The notes under the pieces were generated by a model. That model was not told the origin of the DNA. It did no database searches and was given only the letters and a program-made list of their open reading frames with translations. From the NCBI GenBank assembly GCA_943787175.1, contig CALSLK010000038.1, forward strand, positions 1-56,449: a DNA stretch of 56,449 bases, given 5' to 3'. This stretch comes from an uncultured Alphaproteobacteria bacterium. GTDB taxonomy: Bacteria > Pseudomonadota > Alphaproteobacteria > SP197. Made by a program: the position numbers and the translations under genes. Positions 45,042 to 54,645 of the stretch are shown piece by piece (the stretch's first letter is position 1; the number at the start of each line of letters is the position of its first letter).

Positions 45042-45088
45042 TTTGGGACAGATTGAGTGGTTTTCATAAGGGAGTTTTCTGGCTCATC
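45042..45088 (+). repeat. IS3 left terminal inverted repeat
   Basis: It begins TTTGGGACAGATTGAGTG and ends CTGGCTCATC. It pairs imperfectly with the complement of 46468-46512. Confidence 0.75.
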
Positions 45089-45125
45089 GTAGTGACCGTA
45101 GGGAACGAAGATGAGGCAGAAAACC

Positions 45126-45485
45126 ATGAGCAAGAGCGCCCCGGCAGAACAGGCCATCCGCGACATTCGGCGCAAGACGCGCAAGCGTTATTCGGCTGAG
45201 GAGAAGATCCGGATTGTGTTATCGGGCCTGCGCGGCGAGGAGAGCATCGCGGCTTTATGTCGCCATGAAGGCATCGCCGAGGGTCTTTATTACAGTTGGT
45301 CCAAGGAGTTCCTGGAGGCTGGCAAGAAGCGCCTTGCCGGCGACACGGCGCGTCAGGCCAGCAGTCCCGAGGTTAAGACACTGCGTGTCGAAGCCCGCGA
45401 TCTCAAGGAGGCGCTGGCCGAACAGATACTGGAGAACCGGTTACTCAAAAAAAGCATGATCGGGGATGGGGGAGACGAGGAATGA
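45126..45485 (+). CDS. IS3-family transposase OrfA
   Basis: A 119-residue DNA-binding subunit. The helix-turn-helix is in the first half (RYSAEEKIRIVLSGLRGEE, LCRHEGIAEGLYYSW), followed by a leucine-rich coiled coil (LRVEARDLKEALAEQILENR). Its ATG could also be 45111. A run of seven A residues then G at 45447-45454 (AAAAAAAG) is a likely -1 slippage site. The -1 frame after it is open into orfB, so an OrfAB fusion transposase can be made. The stop overlaps the orfB ATG (ATGA). Confidence 0.9.
   Translation: MSKSAPAEQAIRDIRRKTRKRYSAEEKIRIVLSGLRGEESIAALCRHEGIAEGLYYSWSKEFLEAGKKRLAGDTARQASSPEVKTLRVEARDLKEALAEQILENRLLKKSMIGDGGDEE
45447..45454 (+). other. Probable programmed -1 ribosomal frameshift site in the IS3 element
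   Basis: The heptanucleotide-type A-AAA-AAG run near the end of orfA is the classic slippery sequence of IS3 elements. From it the -1 frame has no stop before the orfB ATG at 45482, and it is in register with orfB. Confidence 0.6.
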
Positions 45486-46456
45486 GATATCCCGCATCTG
45501 AGAAACTGGAAATCATCAGGCTGGTCGAAGGCTCTCATCTACCGGTCCGGCGGACGTTGGATAAGCTGGGCATCCCGAGCACGACGTTTTACCGGTGGTA
45601 CGACCGGTATCGAGGTGGAGGCGGCCTTGATGACCGCACCAGTGGCCCCGGTCGGGTGTGGAACCGCATCCCCGACGATGTGCGCCAGCAGATCGTGGAG
45701 ATGGCCCTGGATGAGCCGGAACTATCGTCCAGGGAACTGGCCGTGAGGTTCACTGACACGAGACGCTATTTTGTCTCAGAAGCGTCTGTCTACCGGCTGC
45801 TCAAGGCCCACGACCTGATCACCAGCCCGGCCTTCATCGTCATCAAGGCAGCGAATGAGTTCAAGGACAAGACCTCAGCTCCGAACCAGCTCTGGCAGAC
45901 CGACTTCACCTACTTCAAGGTCATCGGATGGGGATGGTTCTATCTGTCGACCATTCTCGACGACTACTCGCGCTACATCATCGCCTGGAAGCTGTGCACC
46001 ACCATGAAGGCGGGCGATGTGACCCAGACACTGGAACTCGCGTTGGAAGCATCAGGCTGCGACCAGGCCGAGGTCATCCATAAACCCCGGCTGCTCAGCG
46101 ATAATGGTTCGTCCTATATATCCGGCGATCTGGCCGAATGGCTTGAAGGCCAGGGTATGGAGCACGTTCGCGGTGCACCCTATCACCCGCAGACCCAGGG
46201 TAAGATCGAGCGTTGGCATCAGACGCTCAAGAACCGGATCTTGCTGGAAAACTACTATCTGCAGGGCGATCTCGAAAACCAGATCGGCACCTTCGTGGAT
46301 TATTACAACAACCATCGCTACCACGAGAGCATTGGCAACGTCACACCATCGGATGCTTACTTCGGGCGCCACACAGCCATCATCGAAAAGAGGGAAAAGA
46401 TCAAAAAACTCACCATCCAAACCCGCCGCTTGAACCATCAACAACAAGCGGCTTAA
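45482..46456 (+). CDS. IS3-family transposase OrfB (DDE integrase domain)
   Basis: A 324-residue protein with an N-terminal helix-turn-helix region (GIPSTTFYRWYDRYRGGGG) and an rve integrase core. The DDE residues are visible in WQTDFTYF, LLSDNGSSYIS and GKIERWHQTLKNR. All three are present, and orfA, orfB and the ends are intact, so the element may still move. Confidence 0.93.
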   Translation: MRYPASEKLEIIRLVEGSHLPVRRTLDKLGIPSTTFYRWYDRYRGGGGLDDRTSGPGRVWNRIPDDVRQQIVEMALDEPELSSRELAVRFTDTRRYFVSEASVYRLLKAHDLITSPAFIVIKAANEFKDKTSAPNQLWQTDFTYFKVIGWGWFYLSTILDDYSRYIIAWKLCTTMKAGDVTQTLELALEASGCDQAEVIHKPRLLSDNGSSYISGDLAEWLEGQGMEHVRGAPYHPQTQGKIERWHQTLKNRILLENYYLQGDLENQIGTFVDYYNNHRYHESIGNVTPSDAYFGRHTAIIEKREKIKKLTIQTRRLNHQQQAA

Positions 46457-46467
46457 CATCAAATCAA

Positions 46468-46512
46468 GATGAGCCAGATACTCAATTAGAAAACGAGCTC
46501 ACGCGTCCCAAA
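46468..46512 (-). repeat. IS3 right terminal inverted repeat
   Basis: The complement starts TTTGGGACGCGTGAGCTC and ends CTGGCTCATC, matching the left end. Confidence 0.75.
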
Positions 46513-49500
46513 TGTTCTGACGACGGACAATCTGCATCACCATCAATGTTGTCGGAGCCATCGGAGGCAGTTCCGGTATCGCCCGTCTGCCAGGTAATAA
46601 GATCGTTGCCGGTACCTGCACTAATGGTGTCGTTGCCGGTATCACCCGCCAGCGTGTCGTTGCCGCTGCCGCCAGTCAGATAATCGGTGCCACTACCACC
46701 GGCCAGGTCGTCGTTGCCACTGCCACCGAACAGGAAATCGGTGTCACTGCCGCCATCAAGCGTGTCATCACCGCTGTCGCCTGAGAGATAATCATTGTTT
46801 GCCCCACCGGTGATGGAGTCATTGCCGGAGCCACCAAACTCAGTGTCGTCGCCGGCGGCTCCCTGCAAAAAATCGTTGCCGGTATCACCATATAGCGTGT
46901 CGTCGCCAACGTTCCCGAACAGGCTGTCATTTGCCGGAGCCGCCATCAATGAAATCGTTTGAGCGTGCTGCCTATCAGGGTGTCGTCGCCACCTTCGCCC
47001 AGGAACTGAACGTTGCGGAAACCCGCTGCACCACTGGCATAGTCATCGCCCGCACCAAGTTCCGCGCGCACCGTATTGTTGGTGACATCCGTACCTGAGA
47101 TGTTTGAGACCGTCAGGGAGTCATCGCCGTCACCGGTGAAGACATCCACGGTTTCAATGGAGGTCGCAACAACTGCCGTGCCGCCATTGACGACGACCAT
47201 GAGGTCGTTGTCGGAACCGGTCTGGGAGAGCGTAACCGTGTCGGCCGCAACCGGTGGTGTCGCCCGTCAGCCTGGGTCTCGATCTGCAACAGATCGGTAT
47301 CTGCGCCGCCATCGACGCTGTCTGTGCCATCGCCCAGCGTCCATACAACGGTGTCGTTGCCTCCGCCGGCGGTTGACGACATCAGCGGCCGGTGCCACCG
47401 CTGAGGAGGTCGTTTTTCACCAGAGCCGATGATCGTGTCGTCACCACCCGCACCGTCTACCGTGTTGGGAGCCGGGTGCGGCGATGAGAAAATCGTCATC
47501 TTCGGTGACGATGTTCATCGTCATGATGTAGGTCCAGCGTCACACTTTCGCCGACGCCAAGCATATTGATTTCATACGTCAGGTTGATGGCGACATCGTC
47601 GGTCGTGCCGCCGAGGTTTGGGCGAGTCGAACAGGTAACTCTGTGACGGATCGGATTTCGAACGTGTTTCACCGGCGAAACCGCAGCGTTGACCTCAACA
47701 GTATCGGCTGCAAGGCCGTTCTCTTCGTTGATTTCCGTCTTGGTTGGAGTACAGCGCAAAATCGACCCCGCTGTTGGGGCCGGTTGCCATCACGGCAGCT
47801 TCGCCGGACGAGCTGGGATTGGTGATGACCTGGTTGAAGGTGTCATCGGTCGGGGAAGCATTGCCCCGCATCCTGATTGGGATTGATGCTCAGCAGATAA
47901 GCAATATCGGACAGATAACTGCTGGCCAGGTTCTCCAGCGTCACGCTGGCAACCAGGAACGTCTGGCCCGCGGTCAGCGAAACCACCTGTGTGATGCTCA
48001 GCGTACCGTTGTTATCGGTCGAGGTGACGAGGCCCTGATTGCCGCTGATCGTGGCTGTCGAGGACATGCCGAGATCGTTGATCACATTGGCCGTGCTGCC
48101 CGTGAGCGTGGTCCGTGGGTGAATTGACATAGGTGGCGGTAATGCCGGCAGCAGGCGTGCCCGAGGTAATGGGGTCGCTAAAGGTGCCAAGGTTGTTGGG
48201 GGTCAAGAAAGAAGCCGACCGGCTGGTCCTGGTTGGCGAAATTCAGTCGGCGCATCGCCGGCCGTGCCGAACGCGCCACCTTGCCGCGGCACCGAACTGG
48301 ACTCCGTCTTCGTGCATGACAAAAGCGTCGCCGCTCTCGTCCACGACCGTGAAGCCGCCATCAGAGGTCGTGAAACCTGTATCGTCCTCGGTCGTCCCAG
48401 TTTCCGTCGTGGGATCGTCATTACGCGGCGTGCCGTCGGCACCAACAGCCTCGACCGGCTGGTCTTCAACCGTCGGCGGTGCGACCGGCTCGTCTTCAGC
48501 AAGCGATTGTTGGATCAGGTCCGTCAATATCAACGCCATTTTCTTCGAGCGCTGCCAACAATGACTCGAGCGCATCAGCGAAATCGTCAGCATCCTGCTG
48601 ATCAGGCTCCGTATTGGCCGCGTTGGGATCAACTTCAGCATCAGACTCGGTGGTTTCGCCATCCCCCTCGGTACCGCCGGGCGTTGTGTCCCGGTCCGGT
48701 GGTTCCGTCCACACCGGTGCCGTCGACGTCCCGGTTGACGCCCAGGTTGGAGCCACGCAACGTCTGCATCGTGGCCAGCGCGGCCTTGAACGAGGTTTCG
48801 ATGTCGATCGAACTCAGGATCTGAACCGCTGTCGGCGGCTGACCGTTGCTGGTCACGATGGTCGATGCACCGATGGAGTCCAGAATGACCGAGGCGATTG
48901 CCGTGGCAACTTCAACGATGCCGACATTGCCGTCAGGATCCTGAAGCAGCGTGATGAGATTCTGCAGGCCTTCAGCAGCAGCCTGGATAGCGACGGATGT
49001 ACCGCGAATACCGATGGTGGAAACCGGCGTCTCGATGGTCATCTCGCCTGTTTTGGCGACATCGCCCGAGACCATGACGAAGAGGCCCTGGACGAGCGAG
49101 AACGAAGCCGTATTGGAGCTTGAGCCTGGATCATAGACGAGCTCGTCGATGACCATGCGCGCGTCTTCAGACAACGCAAACGTGGTTTCATCGACAAAGG
49201 CGATGACGACGGAACCATCCGACGAAGTTTCGATCACGTCGCCAGATAGATTTCAGCACCGGGGCTCAGTTCAACACGCGATCCGTCTACGCGCGTGGCC
49301 CATGCCCCGCCGGCGACATCATCGACGAAACCAACGGCCGAGCCGTCGGACGTGCCGTTTTGAGCATACTGACCTTCAGCCATGGGTCCGGCCAGACTGG
49401 CCACCACGTGCCCCTGCAGGGCACCTTCCGGGCCAAGCTGGAGAGCTGGCGGTTCACCCTGCGCAAAGTAATCGCGGATAAGCACCTGCTCGCCATCGCG

Positions 49501-49688
49501 GCCCTCGATCAGCAGATCGAATGCCTGGCGGTCAAAATTGGCTTTGAGAACCCATTCAGCATCACCCAGATCAATGACGGACGCCTCACCGGCCTCCATC
49601 ACCACAATCATGGAATCAGCTTGCTCGAAAAGTCCTGCGAGGACTCGCCGGGGCTCACTATGAGGTCGCGGTCGGAACCATCTACCAT
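46513..49688 (-). pseudogene. FecR-domain RTX (calcium-binding repeat) surface or secreted protein, frameshifted and cut by the IS element
   Basis: Reading across frames from ATG 49688 (AGGAG seven bases upstream) the order is as follows. First an N-terminal region (MIVVMEAGEASVIDLGDAEW). Next a FecR domain (GDVIETSSDGSVVIAFVDET, VSGDVAKTGEMTIETPVSTI, GIRGTSVAIQ). Then an acidic linker (TTESDAEVDPNAANTEPDQQ), beta-rich repeats (MSSTATISGNQGLVTSTDNN) and finally RTX nonapeptides (GGSGNDDLAGG type) to the IS right end. At least eight indels break it between 46.95 and 49.65 kb. The IS removed the natural C-terminus, where type I secretion signals lie, so the copy is probably dead unless this junction is an assembly artefact. 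Family role: secreted, calcium-binding adhesin or enzyme. Confidence 0.75.
46600..46949 (-). repeat. RTX nonapeptide repeat block
   Basis: Over ten consecutive nine-residue units of the form GGxGxDxLx are readable on the minus strand (for example GNVGDDTLYGDTGNDFLQG and TGGSGNDTLAGDTGNDTIS). These bind calcium and fold as a beta-roll. Repetitive DNA of this kind is also a common cause of local assembly error. Confidence 0.88.
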
Positions 49689-49962
49689 GGTCCGCTCCTA
49701 ATCGTTCGTTGTTCCACATCACCCGGGAAACCGGGCGCTCCTGACACAAACGTCCCCCAACGTTCAATCCGGCTTATCTGTAATAATAGCAGGTTTGTGG
49801 CTAGTGACAAACCAGAAGAAGCAGAGTGTACAAACCGTCACAGGGACAAAACGCCGACAGGAATGCATGGCTTTGCGCTCCAAACGTGAATTCTGCCCGG
49901 ACCTGCTGGACCCCTGCAATTCTTGCCGCAATGATGCCCTTTAACCAAACCGGACGGACCCT

Positions 49963-51330
49963 ATGGGCAGCGAGCACAGAACTGAGGAAGTCGAGGCGTT
50001 TCTGGCCAAAAATCCGGAGATCGAGCGCTTTGACATGATCTATTCGGATCTGTGCAATCTATGGCGCGGCAAGCGCCTGGACCGGGCAGGTATCCGCAAA
50101 CTGTTTGAGGATGGCGCTGCCTTGCCGGGTGCGGTCTTTCTGCTGGATGTTACCGGTGACAGCTGCGATCCCGGTGGGCGTGGTTACAGCGACGGTAGCC
50201 CCGATCACTGGTGTTATCCCGTTCCAGGCGCCCTGGCCCGCGTTCCCTGGGCAACACATCCCACTGCACAGGTCCTGATCAGCGTGCACGAGACCGATGG
50301 AACGCCCTTTGATGCCAGCCCGCGCAATGTCCTGGCCCGCGTGATCGAGCGGCTGGCTGATTTGCCCGGAACCCTGTGTATTGCCGCCGAGCTGGAATTC
50401 TATCTGATTGACCCTGAGCGCGATGAAGCAGGCTTTCCTCAGGCGCCCGTTATGCCGGGATCACGCACGCGCGCCGACAGCAGACAGGTCTTTTCGATGG
50501 CCGACCTGGATGCTGCCGGGCCCTTTCTGGATGCGGTCACCGAAGCCTGCAGCGCACAGGGTATCCCTGCGAGTATGGCAAGTTCGGAATACGCGCCTGC
50601 GCAGATGGAGATCAACCTGCACCATGTCGATAACGCCCTGCTGGCAGCCGACCATGCGGTGTTGCTGCAGCACGTTATCAAGGCCTGTGCCCGAAAAATC
50701 GGCCTGGAAGCGACCTTTATGGCCAAGCCCTTCATGACCGAAGAAGGCAATGGACTGCACTTTCATATCAGTCACTATAGTGAGGATGGCGAAAACCTGT
50801 TCGACAACGGCACCGATCTGGGCAGCCAACACCTCCACCATGCCATCGGCGGTCTGGGCGCAACCATGGGCGAAGCGATGGCCATTTTCGGTCCCAACGT
50901 CAACGCGTTCCGGCGCCTGTCACAGAGCCTGTTTGCCGGCACGACCTTCAGTTGGGGTGCCAACAACCGCTGGACCAGCGTGCGCCTGCCGGTGGAAGGC
51001 GGCAAAGCCAGACGCCTGGAACACCGCGTGGCCGGTGCCGACGCCAACCCCTATCTCACTCTGGCCGCGATTCTGGCGGGCATGCATCACGGCATCACCA
51101 ACAAAATTGATCCCGGCCCGCCCCAGATCGGTGACAAGCGCCCGACCGGCGGCAGCATTGCCACGACCTGGCAGAAAGCGATTGATGCGCTGGATGGTGC
51201 GACCGTGCTGCGCGACTATCTTGGCAGTCACTATGTCGACATCTACGTGGCAACCAAACAGGGCGAACTCAACAAATTCTACGGCCTGCCGTCCAAGCTG
51301 GAATACGACTGGTACCTTGGCTCACAGTGA
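49963..51330 (+). CDS. Glutamine synthetase-family gamma-glutamyl ligase (PuuA/GlnA-III-like)
   Basis: A 455-residue member of the glutamine synthetase superfamily. The glutamate/metal motif is AAELEFYLID, the central block is KPFMTEEGNGLHFHIS and the ATP/glutamate segment is RRLEHRVAGADANPYLTLAA. The divergent N-terminus (FDMIYSDLCNLWRGKRL) resembles gamma-glutamylpolyamine or gamma-glutamylamide synthetases rather than housekeeping GlnA. Such enzymes join glutamate to an amine at the start of amine catabolism. It stands alone; the 274 bases before it (49689-49962) are AT-rich, show no gene and probably hold its promoter and that of the divergent RTX gene. Confidence 0.88.
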   Translation: MGSEHRTEEVEAFLAKNPEIERFDMIYSDLCNLWRGKRLDRAGIRKLFEDGAALPGAVFLLDVTGDSCDPGGRGYSDGSPDHWCYPVPGALARVPWATHPTAQVLISVHETDGTPFDASPRNVLARVIERLADLPGTLCIAAELEFYLIDPERDEAGFPQAPVMPGSRTRADSRQVFSMADLDAAGPFLDAVTEACSAQGIPASMASSEYAPAQMEINLHHVDNALLAADHAVLLQHVIKACARKIGLEATFMAKPFMTEEGNGLHFHISHYSEDGENLFDNGTDLGSQHLHHAIGGLGATMGEAMAIFGPNVNAFRRLSQSLFAGTTFSWGANNRWTSVRLPVEGGKARRLEHRVAGADANPYLTLAAILAGMHHGITNKIDPGPPQIGDKRPTGGSIATTWQKAIDALDGATVLRDYLGSHYVDIYVATKQGELNKFYGLPSKLEYDWYLGSQ

Positions 51331-51343
51331 TGAGCCTTATCCT

Positions 51344-52632
51344 TCAGTGATCGGGCCTGGCTGAGCTTTCTTCAGCGTCATCGCGCACCAGCTTGCGCAG
51401 CACCGGCTCCATGGTGAGGCCCTGCACGATGATCGAGAACAGCACCACGATATAGGTCACGGTGAGCAGGATTTCGCGCTCCGGCGTAGGCGGCAGCGAA
51501 AGTACCAGAGCGACCGAAATGCCACCGCGCAAACCGCCCCAGGTGAGAATGCGGATGGCTCCATTGGAAAACTGCTGGCCCACAACCTTCAGGCTGGCGA
51601 CTGGTATGGCAACCGACACGAACCGCGCGGCAAGGACCAGGGGAATGGCGACCAGTCCCATGATCAGCACATCGCCGGTCAGTGTGATGACCACGACCTC
51701 GAAGCCGATCAACAGGAACAGGACGGAGTTTAGAATCTCATCGAGTAACGACCAGAAACCAATGGTGTGCTCGCGGGTCTTTTCACTCATGGCGAATCTG
51801 GTGCCGACATTGCCGATCAAAGACCCGCACAGACCATGGCGATGGGGCCCGATACGTGCAGCTCGTCGGCAATGCCAAATGTGCCCATGACCAGCGCCAG
51901 GGTCATGATGATTTCCAGGTTGTGTTCATCGACCGTCTTCAGGAGCCGGAAGGTAATGTAGCCGGTGGTGATACCCAGGAGGACTCCGCCCAGGGCCTCG
52001 ACCAGGAAGAATTGGGCAATCACCAAAGGCTCCAGCGCGTGATCCCCGCCCGTGCCTACGGCAATACCGCTGAGGATGAGGAAAATCACGATGCCCACGC
52101 CATCATTGAAGAGGCTTTCGCCCGCGATCTTAGCTTCCAGTGACGGCGGCACATGGACGCGTTTGAGAATGCCCAGCACGGCAACCGGGTCGGTCGGCGC
52201 GATGAGCGAACCGAAGATGAGGCAGTAGATCACGGGCAGATCGACGCCCAGGCTCTGCACGAGCAACCAGATGCCGCCACCGATCAGGAAGGTTGAAAGC
52301 ACCGTGCCCAGGGTGGCCATCAACCCGATGACCCATTTGCGGCTGGCCAGCGCAGCAAGATCGACATGGAGCGCGCCGGCAAAGAGCAGGAACGAGAGCA
52401 GGCCCTGCATCAGCGTATTCGAGAAGTCGATCGAAGCCATGACCCCGCGCACCTGCGTGCCCAGTTCCAGCGATGGCCGGACGGCATCAAGCCCCAGCAC
52501 CACCAGCGAAACCGCCAGCGCAATGACGACCAGCCCGATCGTGTGGGGCAATTTCAGGAACCTGTGGTTCAGGTAACCAAAGATGGCCGCAAGGACGATG
52601 ACGGCAGCGGCGATATCAAAGAATGCGCGCAT
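51344..52632 (-). pseudogene. CPA1-family Na+/H+ antiporter (NhaP type), one frameshift
   Basis: Two abutting minus-strand frames form one antiporter of about 428 residues with 10-12 membrane helices. The first (52632 to 51817) contains the ion-binding signatures SLIAPTDPVAVLGIL and GESLFNDGVGIVIFLIL. The second (to 51344) contains FLLIGFEVVVITLTG and the terminal LTWGGLRGGISVALVLSLP. The break at about 51820 falls in a TTT run where TTTT would restore the frame, the signature of a homopolymer error. The protein is probably intact in the organism. It exchanges Na+ (or K+) for H+ in pH and salt homeostasis. Confidence 0.88.
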
Positions 52633-52658
52633 TTTCAGGCTCCAGAAACGGCAACGGA

Positions 52659-52678
52659 CCGCATCCTTTCGGATGCGG
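52659..52678 (-). terminator. Hairpin between ompA-like gene and nhaP-like gene
   Basis: A perfect 8-bp stem CCGCATCC/GGATGCGG with a four-base loop lies 29 bases after the OmpA-family stop. There is no T-run on the minus strand, so it is a probable rather than certain terminator of that gene. Confidence 0.5.
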
Positions 52679-52707
52679 CCCGCGCTTTAGGCACTGCTAC
52701 GTTGAGA

Positions 52708-53577
52708 TTACTCGAAGGTGATCTCGACGCGGCGGTTGTTAGGCTCGCGAACGTTGTCGCCCGTGGGAACCATCAGATCATTCTGACCGAACCAGCGGAT
52801 GTCCATGACGTTCTTGCTGACGCCCTGACCTGTGAGGTAGCCGGCCACATTCTCGGCGCGACGCTCAGACAGGATCTGGTTGTAAGCAGCAGAACCAGAG
52901 GTATCAGTGTAACCGGCAACGCCGATCTTGCTGGGATCCTGTGCCATGGCTTCAGCAGCCACATCATCCAGGAAGCTCTGCGCCAGGGGCGAGAGTTCAG
53001 CAACATCCCAACCGAAGTACACGATGAACTCAGTGGCCATCGCTTCTTCCATCATGACGACTTCCTCAATGAAGAGGAGCTCTTCCATGGCGGTCAGGTA
53101 CTCAGCGCGGCACTTGCCCATTTCGCGGGGCTGATGCGAAGCAACAGGACCAAAGTGCTCAGGACCTTCCTCGGCTTCCTCAATCCAGCAATCATACTTT
53201 GTCTGGGCAATGGCAGCGAGGTCAGGACGCTCGGAGCGACCACCGTCGTTCAGAGCAGCCATCAGACGCGGACGCTCGGAATTCAACTCGGCCAGCATGG
53301 CTTCGTCTTCGATGTTCCAGGCATTGGGATCTTCAGGCAGAACCACTTCACCCGAACCGGCCGCTGCGGCCTTATCGCGGAAGAAGCCTGCATCGATCCA
53401 ATCGTAGAAGCCGGCTTCCTTGTATGCCAGCTCGACATAACCAGCGTGCAGACCCTTGGTAAAGGCGCTACCGCCCGTTTCCATCTCAGCCACGCGGTCG
53501 ATGGAGCTGACCGTGGTACAAGCAGACAGCGCGAGGGCTGCGGCACCTGCAACAAGGGCTTTAATCGGCAAGTTCAT
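52708..53577 (-). CDS. OmpA-family lipoprotein
   Basis: A 289-residue outer-membrane lipoprotein. The signal is MNLPIKALVAGAAALALSAC with lipobox LSAC, followed by a roughly 150-residue acidic region without a recognised domain. The C-terminal OmpA peptidoglycan-binding domain (YFGWDVAELSP, VAGYTDTSGSAAYNQILSERR, REPNNRRVEI) has the diaminopimelate-binding Asp and Arg. It links the outer membrane to peptidoglycan. The start ATG 53577 has GAGGGGAA upstream. Confidence 0.92.
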   Translation of the reverse strand: MNLPIKALVAGAAALALSACTTVSSIDRVAEMETGGSAFTKGLHAGYVELAYKEAGFYDWIDAGFFRDKAAAAGSGEVVLPEDPNAWNIEDEAMLAELNSERPRLMAALNDGGRSERPDLAAIAQTKYDCWIEEAEEGPEHFGPVASHQPREMGKCRAEYLTAMEELLFIEEVVMMEEAMATEFIVYFGWDVAELSPLAQSFLDDVAAEAMAQDPSKIGVAGYTDTSGSAAYNQILSERRAENVAGYLTGQGVSKNVMDIRWFGQNDLMVPTGDNVREPNNRRVEITFE

Positions 53578-53871
53578 CAGTTTATTCCCCTCAGGAATGC
53601 AGGAATTTGCATCCGATTGTTTAATTACATCCTCAACATCGGTGCCCGATCATTGGTTCCACATAAAGTGTGACCAAATTGTTGCCTTTTGCTTCAAAGC
53701 AAAAAGCGCGGCACGCAACGACTCCGATGCAACTGCACATATCTTGCTGAAATGTCTCAAGAAAACAAGGGGAATACGCAAACGCTCTACAAATTATGCG
53801 CACGATCACACTGGTTTGGCAGTATAGGCATGGTAAATGACAGAACAAATTGGGGCGTTCAGGGGTAGGCG
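53578..53871. promoter_or_regulatory. Divergent intergenic region with an inverted repeat
   Basis: This AT-rich 294-base stretch separates the divergent OmpA-family and NatA-like genes and must contain both promoters. A perfect palindrome TTTTGCTT-CA-AAGCAAAA lies at 53687-53704 and could be an operator. No gene is visible in it, and I could not assign -35/-10 boxes with confidence. Confidence 0.4.
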
Positions 53872-54645
53872 ATGATCGAAGTGCGCAATCTGCGCAAGTC
53901 CTTCAAGGAGCTTGTGGCAGTCGAAAATGTCAGCTTTTCGGCCAAAGACGGCGAGATTACGGGCCTGATCGGCCCCAACGGCGCAGGCAAGACAACGACC
54001 ATGCGCATTCTTTACACCATCATGCGACCCGACAGCGGACAGGCGCTTGTGGACGGTTTCGACGCTGTTGCAGATCCGCAACAGGTGCAGCGTAGAATCG
54101 GTGTGCTACCGGATAACAGGGGTCTCTACCCCCGCCTGACCGCCCGCGAACATGTCCGATATTACGGCCGACTCCACGGCATGAAGGGTGAAGCGCTCGA
54201 ATCCGCAATCGAGGAAATGATCGACACGCTGGTCATGCGCGATGTCGCGGACCGCCGCACCAAGGGCTTTTCCAAGGGCCAGACCCTGAAGGTCGCCCTG
54301 GCACGTGCTCTGGTGCACAAACCTCATAACGTTATGCTGGATGAGCCGACCAACGGGCTGGATGTCGATTCCAGCCGTGCCGTGCGCGACATGGTGCGCC
54401 GCATCCGTGATGAAGGCCGCTGCGTGTTGTTTTCCAGCCACATCATGTCTGAAGTTCAGGCCCTGTGTGACCGCATCATTGTGATGGGCCACGGTCGGAT
54501 CGTTGCTGAGGGCACGCCCGATGACCTCGCCGACCTGACGGGAGAGGCCGATCTGGAAGAAATCTTCGTGGCCATTGCCCGCGACGAGGCAGAACTGAAG
54601 AAACGCACCGAATTTGAAGCGCTGAAGGAGACCCTGGATGCTTGA
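53872..54645 (+). CDS. ABC transporter ATP-binding protein (NatA-like)
   Basis: A 257-residue ATPase with Walker A GPNGAGKTT, Q-loop GVLPDNRGLYPRLTAREH, an unusual signature FSKGQTLK in place of LSGGQ, Walker B NVMLDEPTNGLD and switch His SSHIMSEV. With the next gene it resembles NatAB, a sodium-extruding exporter of the ABC-2 type. It overlaps the permease start by eight bases. Confidence 0.88.
   Translation: MIEVRNLRKSFKELVAVENVSFSAKDGEITGLIGPNGAGKTTTMRILYTIMRPDSGQALVDGFDAVADPQQVQRRIGVLPDNRGLYPRLTAREHVRYYGRLHGMKGEALESAIEEMIDTLVMRDVADRRTKGFSKGQTLKVALARALVHKPHNVMLDEPTNGLDVDSSRAVRDMVRRIRDEGRCVLFSSHIMSEVQALCDRIIVMGHGRIVAEGTPDDLADLTGEADLEEIFVAIARDEAELKKRTEFEALKETLDA

Larger units (their letters stand above)
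45042..46512 (+). mobile_element. IS3-family insertion sequence, complete
   Basis: The element carries orfA and orfB and is bounded by imperfect inverted repeats of about 45 bases (45042-45088 and 46468-46512). Both ends begin TTTGGGAC outside and share CTGGCTCATC inside. No target-site duplication is obvious: the flanks are CAGCGCC on the left and TGTTCTG on the right. This suggests that a rearrangement followed insertion. The right end lies inside the RTX gene described below. Length is about 1.47 kb. Confidence 0.85.

Noticed and set aside
45036..46518. Short direct repeat flanking the IS element
   Set aside because: The bases just outside the inverted repeats (CAGCGCC and TGTTCTG) do not match at 3-5 bp.
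46213..48824. Plus-strand open frames across the RTX region
   Set aside because: They are Arg/Pro/Ser-rich shadows; minus-strand frames show regular GGxGxD repeats and a FecR domain.
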